64,000 nucleotides of DNA from Neostapfia colusana (Eukaryota > Streptophyta > Magnoliopsida > Poales > Poaceae): contig JASWHV010000005.1 of assembly GCA_030760725.1 (NCBI GenBank), positions 28,653,241-28,717,240 of the forward strand, read 5' to 3'. The notes beneath the pieces were generated by a model, which saw only the letters and a program-made list of their open reading frames with translations, did no database searches and had not been told where the DNA came from. Every line of letters begins with the position of its first letter. Within the stretch, counting starts at the first letter, position 1. The position numbers were made by a program, and so were the translations under genes. Shown piece by piece: positions 57,757 to 64,000 of this stretch.

Positions 57757-58343
57757 ATGGCAGCAGATAAACAGTTGGAGAACGGGTGGGTAGTGTTCCA
57801 CTGTTCTCACCGTAGCGGCTACCCGGAAGCATTGTGGCAAATGCTCCAATATTTCGGGTACAATCAGATGCTGCAGTACTTCGCCAAGGAAGAAGGCGAA
57901 GAGGGGAACAAGACGTGGACGATCCATGTCGAGGTTCCTGCAGGACCTATGCCACCCGGTTGGGTGCCATTCACCGTCACGGTGAGAGGAAGACAACCGG
58001 AAGGGATGTGGCAAGTGGCAGCCCGTGACACTATGTCACGTTTCTGCCAACTACACGTGCAGGCTATGGAGGGCACTCCATACGCACTCGTTCCGGTGGA
58101 GGGACGAGCTCAGCATGTGTGGGAAGAGAGGTACCTGGAAGCAACGGACCCGAGTTGCCCAAGGTACAACCCCACGGAGGCAAATCTCAGCCTCCAGATG
58201 AGGGCGGGAAACGCCGTGGTGGACAGCCAAGCTGTTCATACGGAGCATCTAGCCACAAAGCTCAAGGAGAGCACAAGCCGTGGAGATCATTTCGAGAGTG
58301 CTCACAGCGCACTCCGTAATGTGCTCCTTCCGACGATCAAGCG
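57757..58343 (+). pseudogene. orf0 N-terminal part, element H (inverted)
   Basis: 195 open codons from MAADKQLENGWVVFHC to NVLLPTIK plus two bases, without internal stops. Then the sequence changes to a type A LTR, and a short foreign tail runs on to a stop at 58428. The missing C-terminal part lies head-to-head at 55885-56235. Without the coiled coil the product would be only the N-terminal region. Confidence 0.85.
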
Positions 58344-60159
58344 CAAAAGCTTCAATTTAGGATTTTGTAGAAGATCTGAAAACCTATTTGGAGTAGGAAA
58401 TTACCTTTCATGCAAACTTGGTAGCTAAGAAGTGTATTAATTAAATATAAAGAATTTGTTCAAATTAGAAATTCATATATAGTGTGCAAACAGAAATCTG
58501 AATACAAAAGTTAGAAATCATATACATATGTTTAAAAGTGCATGTAGGTCAAAAATCAACACATGTAGAGTAACCACAACACTTAGAAATGTGAATGACT
58601 TTCATAGGTATGTATGTGTGGTTTGCATGAAGTGAAAGTGTGAACTATGTCTTATGGATTGTTGTTTTCTTTTACTATGTGTGTTGGCATGAGTAGAACC
58701 TGCCCCAGAGCAAGTTCTCCCCTTCCAAGACCAAGACTTTCCATTCCCAGAGCAGCAGGAAGAAGGCAAGTGTCCTTGACCACTTTGATCCTATGCTAGG
58801 ATGTGTAGATAGAATTATTTGCATTGTCAATTGAAATATGAAACCCATGCTAGGAAGTTTCCCTAGAATTGCATTATCTTGTTTCCTTGTAACTTGGTTT
58901 GGGATTTATTTTATTATGTCACTCATTCATATTACTTACGCTTAGCCATGCTTACAATGGGATAAGTGGGATATGAGATCATCAACTTATTTACCTTACT
59001 CTTGAATGAGATATTGTGAGTTATGTAGAGGTAGGGATCAAGGCAAGTTGGATGATTTGGTTGGTGCTGGTGCACGAGACTCGCGTTTGTGTTTAGTACT
59101 TGCCTGGATCCTAAGGACCGGTTCATGGAGCATGTAACCTGGCTTTACCGTGCCAACCACATGCTGAGATGGGGCAGCTTGGCCAATTAATTAGGTGTAT
59201 CCCCGGCGTAGTATGGGTGTGTTGGATGGTGCGGGGAATAGGTGTCAGCTGGACTACCATATGATCCGCAAGGCTCGAGAGGGGGCCACTGCAGCGGGGT
59301 TGGAGCCTCTTGTATGTTGTTAGGGGTGAAACCTCAGTGGGCCCACGCTCGTCTGGAATCCCTTTGTAAAGGCCTCGTAGTGATCTCCTAGCTACACACC
59401 TAGGAAGTGTGAACGTGGTTCACGGCCACTAGCATAATGGAGGTTCTTTTAGTCCACCCGGCAACGGGGGATGAAATCACCAAATGTGGGTACAGTGGTG
59501 CAAACTATGCAGAGTCAAAACTGTCATGACAGCCATGCTCACGGTCAAGAGCGGCTTGGACTTATTCATGATTAGAGGATTATGGATTGGGAAGTTGAGG
59601 ATGTTGAGCGGGAAGCTTAACATTTAGGATGAGACTATGTTTACTTGATATTGATGATGGGTTGAGGGATTGGGACCATTTCACCTGTGTAGTACTGTAG
59701 GTGCTTAATAAGCTAAGGTGATAGATATTAATTGTATAGTGCTTAAACCATGAGTTCAACCTCTCCTTGCTCTAGCCATGCATGACATAACTTTCCCACA
59801 CTTGCTGAGTACCCACGGTACTCAAACTTGCTTTTCTGTTGGTTTATATTGTTGCTCAGGTCAAGAGAATGATGTGGTGTTTAATGACCAAGACTTTGGT
59901 CCCGAGGAAGAATTCTAGGTTCACGGAGTCCACCGGGCAATGCCTGTGACGGAGCCCACAAGATTTATATTCCGCTGCTGTTTTATTTACATGTTATGAA
60001 CTTATTATCATCCATCGAGACGTATGCTATGTAAGACTTATTTATATTTGACACCTGGCTTGTAATATGATGATGCTTCACTATTTGTCGTCACATGTAT
60101 GAGAAAATGATCCTGGCATACATGTGATGTTCACTCGGTTGTTCTTCAGAGAAACCGGG
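58344..60159 (+). repeat. LTR A', 5'-truncated relative of LTR A
   Basis: Matches LTR A from about 6420 to its end, at clearly lower identity than the two LTRs of A have with each other. It ends at CCGGG, seven bases before the expected LTR end, because element J starts there; J's own TGTGACA hides the difference. Acidic segments are at 58697-58765 and 59860-59918, palindrome CTGTCATGACAG at 59521-59532 and hairpin at 59806-59824. About half of the LTR and any internal region are missing on the left. Confidence 0.85.
58697..59918 (+). other. Candidate spliced acidic ORF in LTR A'
   Basis: Segment 1 (69 nt) follows GAGTAG and ends GAAG|GCAAGT; segment 2 (59 nt) follows TTGCTCAG and ends GAATTCTAG. 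Lengths and frame are the same as in A. Peptide changes relative to A are mostly conservative: segment 2 reads QENDVVFNDQDFGPEEEF against QDNEVVYNDQDFGPEEGF. Both frames remain open although the LTR DNA has diverged. Confidence 0.55.
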
Positions 60160-60173
60160 TGTGACACCCCGCA

Positions 60174-60631
60174 GGACACGTGTCACCCTTGGAGCTCGCC
60201 TCCGGGAGGTCGGACACTGCTGGACACGTGTTACCCTCGGAGCTCGTCTCCGAGCGGTCCGGCCCCGATGGAGACGTGTCGTCCTCGGAGCTCACCTCTG
60301 AGAAGGAAGGTCCAACGCTGCTGGACACGTGTCGACCTCGGAGCTCGTCTCTGTTGAGAAAGGAGGTCCAGCGCTGCTGGACACGTGGCATTCTCGGAGC
60401 CCACCTCCGAGGAGAGGGGAGGTCCGGCACTGACACGTGGCGCATGCGGAGCTCGCCTCTGAGGAAAGGGGAGGTCCCGCCCGCCAGACACGTGGCGCAT
60501 GCGGAGCTTGCCTCTGAGAGAGAGGTAGGTCCCATCCGCCAGAAACGCGGCGCAACCGGAGCTCGCCTCTGCCGAAAAGGGAGGCCCGGCACCCGCTGGA
60601 CACGTGGTGCCTCCGGAGCTCACCACTGCGG
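60174..60631 (+). repeat. Tandem G-box/ABRE-like repeats in U3 of LTR J
   Basis: Nine imperfect units of ~48-56 bp start at 60174, 60222, 60270, 60323, 60379, 60432, 60487, 60542 and 60598. Each opens with (G)GACACGTG(T/G) and continues with a GGAGCTC(G/A)CCTC-like block. Seven keep the CACGTG core; unit 3 has GACGTG and unit 8 AACGCG. ACACGTGTC and ACACGTGGC match G-box/ABRE sites bound by plant bZIP and bHLH factors (established for the motif). Placed ~170 bp upstream of the TATA box, the array looks like an enhancer (inference). Confidence 0.8.
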
Positions 60632-60798
60632 TTTTTCTTCTGTGCGCGCGGGAATACCCGGTACTAAGGAAACCGACACGATTTTCTTCCACGTTGCTAC
60701 CGCCCCAAATCAATTGGAGATAAGTTGTTAAGATACAAAAAAAATTGAATAGGACTCTTATTTGAAATCCGATCAAAGTAGGACTCTTATTTTCCTGT

Positions 60799-60806
60799 TA
60801 TAAATA
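60799..60806 (+). promoter_or_regulatory. TATA box of LTR J
   Basis: TATAAATA followed by GAACCC in a U3 with upstream G-box repeats. Transcription would begin near 60830. No ATG occurs between there and the donor-like CACCG|GTGAGC at 60923/60924. Confidence 0.75.
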
Positions 60807-62104
60807 GAACCCAAAACCCCTGGCCGCAACCACGTACCTATTTTTCACTTCCCGAGTTGACGACTTAGAGGCCCTAGCCCCCAACTCGCCGAGTTAACCC
60901 CCTTCGCCGGAGTTCAGCCACCGGTGAGCACCGCCGACGAGCCCTGTTACGCTCGCCGGAAGAGAGCCGATGAACTGTCCTTCTGCTATTTGCTAGGAGA
61001 AAGGCTGAGGTTGGTCTTTGTTACCACCTTACGACATCATCGTGGTTTTATTCGCATCTATTTTTCTTTGAACAGAAGCTTTTTCGTGTGGACAGATCAT
61101 GTGTTGATCGGTTTTTGACGGTGGTATTGATCTAGATCTCGAGTCAAGATCATCACCACGTCCACACTTGATCCTTACACCTTTGTTCATCATAAAACTC
61201 CATGCAAGCCAGTAAAACGTGCAAGAACACGTACAAACTGATCTAAATAAGACAGCATCATAGGATTTGCACCATTGCATCTTGAGTAAAGTTTGTGTAT
61301 GATGTTGATTGCTATAATTTTGTATGTGCGTGGTTGTGAGTAGAAGGACAAGCTCAGGAAGCTATCTACGAAGGACTACATCACCAAGACATCGAGAAAT
61401 GTGAGCAACAAAAGCCACAGGAACAAGGCAAGTGCCCCTTTACCATATTGATCCCATGTTTTGGAAACTGTTTTGTTTGAGAAAGCGTGTTTGCTTGAGT
61501 CAACTTGATGGGACACCCTTTTATAGGAGTTTACTAGTTTTGTTAACCACCCTTGTCGCCGGGAAAGTTGATGAGTCGGGTATGGTCGCTTTTGCTTTTG
61601 CTTCGCTAATCTACGGGATATGGGAAGCGAGATAGAACATGTCTAGATACTGCACTCATATGAATAATAATAATGAGAACTTGATAATGAGCATAGAATC
61701 GGCGGAGATCTAGGCAAGCTTGATTCTTGGATGTGGTAGAATGAGATGGTGGTTTACTTGCTGTAGATCTAAGGACCGGTTCATGCCAGCACATGCCAGA
61801 AAAACAGTGCCACCACAAGGACAAATATGGGTGCGGCTTAGCTTACTAATTAGGCGCAGGGAATGGGATTCGAGTGAGGACTGCCCTGGGAACTGCATGG
61901 CAAGAGAGGGGGCCCGTAGGTGGGAGAATGGTGATTCGAGCCTGCTGGTGAAACCTTAGTGAGTCCATACATCTAGTAGCCCCTTTGTAAAGGCTATTTT
62001 CTGATCTCTTGGCCATACACCGACGGTTGTGTACTGGTATAATGGAGGTTCTGCAGTCGCCGACGAGTGACGAAATCACAAACTTGTGGGTAAAGTGGTG
62101 CAAC

Positions 62105-62133
62105 CTCTTAAGAGTGTGAAACTATCATGATAG
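62105..62133 (+). repeat. Paired palindromes in LTR J
   Basis: CTCTTAAGAG (62105-62114) and CTATCATGATAG (62122-62133), both perfect. They correspond in place to CTCTGCAGAG and CTGTCATGACAG of LTR A; differences occur on both arms, so pairing is kept. Confidence 0.6.
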
Positions 62134-62597
62134 CCATGCTTACGGTCACAAGCGCCTGTCCAACTCACATGATTAGATGGGATTGTTATTGGTATGGTTA
62201 TGGTATGGTCTTGAGATTTGTTTCGGGACTGTTGAGTCTTGGTAATGAGATTGGTTTCAGGACTATTGAGTCTTGGTAATCAGATTGGCTTCGGGAATGT
62301 TGAGTCATGACAATGAGTTTGGTTTTCGATTATATGATCATGAGATGGATATGAATATGAGATGGTTATTGTCAGCATGAGATCACGTTGAGAAAGATTA
62401 ATGGCTGGATGAGACGAGATAAGTGGTCAAATATGATGGAGGTATGTTACTGTTTTAATTGATATATGTTGGGATCAAATTCACTTAAAGATAGTTGCTG
62501 TTTTTATCATGGTTGTGAAACAAAATTTGCTTTCTGCAATGAGCCTTTTTATACCTACCTTGTTGTAAGCTACATGTCATACTTTTCTCACATTTGC

Positions 62598-62616
62598 TGA
62601 GTACAACATGTACTCA
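62598..62616 (+). promoter_or_regulatory. Conserved hairpin upstream of acidic segment 2, LTR J
   Basis: TGAGTAC, loop AACAT, GTACTCA. The stem is identical to LTR A, the loop is not. It ends 32 nt before the predicted acceptor. Confidence 0.55.
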
Positions 62617-62956
62617 CCCTTGCATTATCATACAAACATCAGCAATAGGAGAGGAGTACTTTGATGACCACGTGGAGTACTACGCGTGCAGACTACCGTC
62701 AACTTGCCTGTTGAGTTGGAGATGGAGCCGCTGCCGTGTTTAGTTGCTTCCGCTATCATTTAGAGACTTCCGCTGCTAGAATAAGATAGAGACTTCCGCT
62801 GCAAGAATGAGTTAGAGATTTATGTAATAAACTAGTTAAATCCTATTATTCATGGTTATATTCTGAATTCAGTTTGTGGATTACATGTGTATGTGTGATG
62901 AACATCCTGGGTACACATATGCATTAGCTGGGTTCCGTGTTTTACGGGATCAGGCG

Positions 62957-63120
62957 TCACAGATTGGTATCAGAGCCACGTTGACTGTAGGATGCAAGCC
63001 TAGGTAGAAGTCACGGATTTGTATTAGAGCCACATTGACCGTAGGACGCAAGCCTCGGTAGAATGCATAGATTGGCATCAGAACCACCTTGACCGTAGGA
63101 TGCAAGCCTAGGTAGAATGG
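62957..63120 (+). repeat. Triplicated LTR end and primer-binding site of element J
   Basis: Three direct repeats of 54-55 bp (62957-63010, 63011-63065, 63066-63120). Each contains an LTR-end-like TCACAGAT or its derivative, a TGGTATCAGAGCCAC-like site, then TTGAC-GTAGGA-GCAAGCCT-GGTAGAA. The first, next to the real LTR end, has the best primer site (62965-62977). The second (TTGTATTAGAGCC) and third (TGGCATCAGAACC) each carry two mismatches. GGTAGAA in each is also donor-like. Confidence 0.88.
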
Positions 63121-63401
63121 ACACCCTAAAACCCATAGGAATGTTTAAACCATAGAAGCTTGAATAGGAGTGGTGTGTTGAACTTTTGTGATGATTACTT
63201 GTGTTTGAGTGCTTAGTGTGAGTTGTGGAACGCTTCGGCGAAGGCCCATATCCACACATAGTAGAGAGATGTGAGATGCTTCAACATGTGTTCACATCCT
63301 CATATAAAAGTAAATATATTTAGTTCATACACCTTGATGAATATAGCTGGGGTATCAACCTAAACTTTGCTTTTCTAATTCTACGCATCTCTCTCTCACA
63401 G
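63121..63401 (+). other. Leader of element J
   Basis: Non-coding; resembles the 3634-3937 region of A (GTGTGAGTTGTGGAA-like block). It ends with CTAAT and a long pyrimidine tract, CATCTCTCTCTCACAG, directly before the gag ATG: the best acceptor-like site in the window. Confidence 0.65.
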
Positions 63402-64000
63402 ATGGTGAGGGAAAATGCCAGCCGACAAAGGAGGAAGGTTCATGGCAACCAGGAACCACAAGAGGATGGCCACGTTGAAGTTCCTGAGAATGTTAACCTC
63501 GGGGCTGGTGAAAACAACCTTGAACGGTTGATGGCTATGCAGAACCAGCTTATGCAAACTATGATCCAAACTTTGGGTCAGCTGCAAGCCAACAACAACA
63601 ATCCTAACCCCGTTCCTGCACCACCACCTCCACCAACAGCACCACCGCCGGCTCACAACCGACTGGGAAAGTTCATGAGGACTCGACCACCTACTTTTGC
63701 ACAAGCTAATGATCCCATGGAGGCTGACGATTGGTTGAAGTCCATGGAGAAGAAGCATTCTATAGTCCAGTGCAATGATCTGGAGAAAGTTCTCTTCGCA
63801 TCGCACCAACTTATGTGAGCAGCCGCTGACTGGTGGGACGCTCTCTGCAACGCTCATGTCGACCAGGGCCAATGTAGTAGCTGATGCATTGAGCCAGAAG
63901 GGAGAATGCCACCAACTCATGGTTTGGGAGCTACCACCCGAACTATGTAAGGAGTTCGAACGGTTACACCTCGGACTATTGAACAACATAGAAGTGATGG
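63402..64000 (+). pseudogene. gag N-terminus fused to RNase H C-terminus, element J
   Basis: From ATG at 63402: gag N-terminal region with Met/Gln-rich helix, poly-Pro stretch and the Retrotrans_gag start (FMRTRPPTFA, DDWLKSMEKKHSI, LFASHQLM). TGA at 63816-63818 interrupts it, then AAADWWDALCNAHVDQ. Near 63865 the sequence joins, in another frame, RNase H end sequence ANVVADALSQK and continues (GECHHLMVWELPPELCKEF) to the window edge. The rest of gag, protease, RT and the start of RNase H are missing. The break lies within ~20 codons of the corresponding break in element A. Confidence 0.83.

Larger units (their letters stand above)
46946..58343 (-). mobile_element. Element H: B-type gypsy element with an inverted 5' segment
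   Basis: Minus strand: 3' LTR (50983-46946), polypurine tract, gag-pol, the C-terminal part of orf0 to 56235. Then orientation flips: 56236-58343 carries, on the plus strand, the last ~23 bp of a B-type LTR, primer site, leader and the N-terminal 195 codons of orf0. The two orf0 parts are complementary with ~7 bp missing between them, so they most likely come from one element whose 5' segment was inverted. Nearly all of the 5' LTR is absent; a type A LTR fragment abuts at 58344. Confidence 0.82.
61344..62743 (+). other. Candidate spliced acidic ORF in LTR J
   Basis: Segment 1 (61344-61427, 84 nt) follows GTGAGTAG and ends CAAG|GCAAGT. Segment 2 begins at 62649 after CAGCAATAG and runs to TAG at 62741-62743. 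The joined frame encodes a Gln/Glu-rich stretch (EGQAQEAIYEGLHHQ, EQQKPQEQ), then GEEYFDDHVEYYACRLPS and a basic/Trp-containing end. The DNA is not alignable to A or B over most of these segments, yet borders, phase, donor type and acidity agree. Confidence 0.5.
60160..62961 (+). repeat. 5' LTR of element J, 2.8 kb
   Basis: Perfect 6-bp terminal inverted repeat TGTGAC/GTCACA. Order: nine-unit tandem repeat (60174-60631), TATA box (60799), donor CACCG|GTGAGC (60923/60924), acidic segment 1 (61344-61427), palindromes (62105-62133), hairpin (62598-62616), acidic segment 2 (62649-62743). Between 61430 and 62600 blocks shared with LTR A are recognisable (CCTTTGTAAAGG, ATAATGGAGGTTCT). Confidence 0.85.
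60160..64000 (+). mobile_element. Element J: gypsy-type retrotransposon, internally deleted (right end outside window)
   Basis: A 2.8-kb 5' LTR (60160-62961) bounded by TGTGAC and GTCACA is followed by a primer site, a ~440-bp leader without orf0, then gag fused to the end of RNase H. It is related to A in primer-site flank, gag sequence and type of internal deletion, but the LTR is largely different. Inserted in LTR A'; the expected duplication is ccggg (60155-60159), partner not in the window. Confidence 0.85.

Noticed and set aside
60124..60776. Long ORFs on both strands over the J tandem repeat, some >140 codons
   Set aside because: Repetitive GC-rich units with no stops create overlapping ORFs in several frames. 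The array sits in U3 upstream of a TATA box, so regulatory function fits better.
62957..63120. CRISPR-like direct repeats
   Set aside because: Three adjacent 55-bp copies without unique spacers, centred on a retrotransposon primer site. This is a tandem duplication in a plant element.
1..64000. Any host protein-coding gene
   Set aside because: Every stretch could be assigned to an LTR, a leader, a gag/pol remnant or spacer. No non-transposon domain was recognised.

Overview
The window is plant DNA made almost entirely of nested Ty3/gypsy LTR retrotransposons. I see no host gene, no tRNA or rRNA gene and no CRISPR array. The pol proteins are chromovirus-like (gag, zinc knuckle, protease, RT, RNase H, integrase and a C-terminal chromodomain). 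Long LTRs of 2.8-4.1 kb, initiator-Met-type primer sites (TGGTATCAGAGC) and an extra coiled-coil ORF ahead of gag match the Tekay/Del lineage, especially the orf0-bearing RIRE3/RIRE8 type described in rice. A grass genome, probably gene-poor heterochromatin, is the best guess.

Layout. (1) 1-8237, element A, plus: LTR (5' end outside the window), orf0, gag fused to RNase H, chromodomain remnant, 3' LTR. (2) 8238-8945 and 31507-39845, element D, minus, broken by two insertions: A, and a 22.5-kb tandem array B (8946-31506, plus; LTR-internal-LTR-internal-LTR) flanked by the 5-bp duplication tggcg. (3) 39846-40735, an LTR fragment F, minus, cut by D. (4) 40736-41174, a copia-like gag piece fused in frame to element E. 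(5) 41175-46945, element E, minus, without orf0. (6) 46946-58343, element H, minus, with the best gag-pol here (one nonsense codon) but with its 5' end inverted so that orf0 lies in two head-to-head halves. (7) 58344-60159, a truncated A-type LTR (A'). (8) 60160-64000, element J, plus: full 5' LTR, triplicated primer-binding site, and gag fused to RNase H. Inferred order of insertion: E early; F and H into older sequence; D into F; A and array B into D; J into A'.

The most interesting signal is inside the LTRs. Three divergent LTR types (A/A', B/D/H and J) each carry two short acidic open segments placed like spliced exons. Segment 1 follows TAG, is 69, 81 or 84 nt long (always a multiple of three) and ends at a GC-type donor, (A/G)AG|GCAAG(T/C). 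Segment 2 begins after a CAG or TAG acceptor 1.06-1.22 kb downstream and continues the same frame to a stop. Codon phase is identical in all three types, and the differences between A and A' are mostly conservative (D/E, Y/F). A conserved hairpin precedes segment 2, and palindromes with compensatory changes lie between the segments. In addition, orf0 and gag ATGs sit directly on an acceptor-like AG in nearly every element. Together this suggests these elements make spliced RNAs and an undescribed small acidic protein. No AUG was found in the predicted first exon, so translation remains unproven.

How the parts would work together: autonomous copies supply Gag, protease, RT/RNase H, integrase and a chromodomain thought to steer integration to heterochromatin; orf0 adds a coiled-coil protein of unknown role; A and J keep LTRs and primer sites but lack protease, RT and integrase, so they would depend on helpers.
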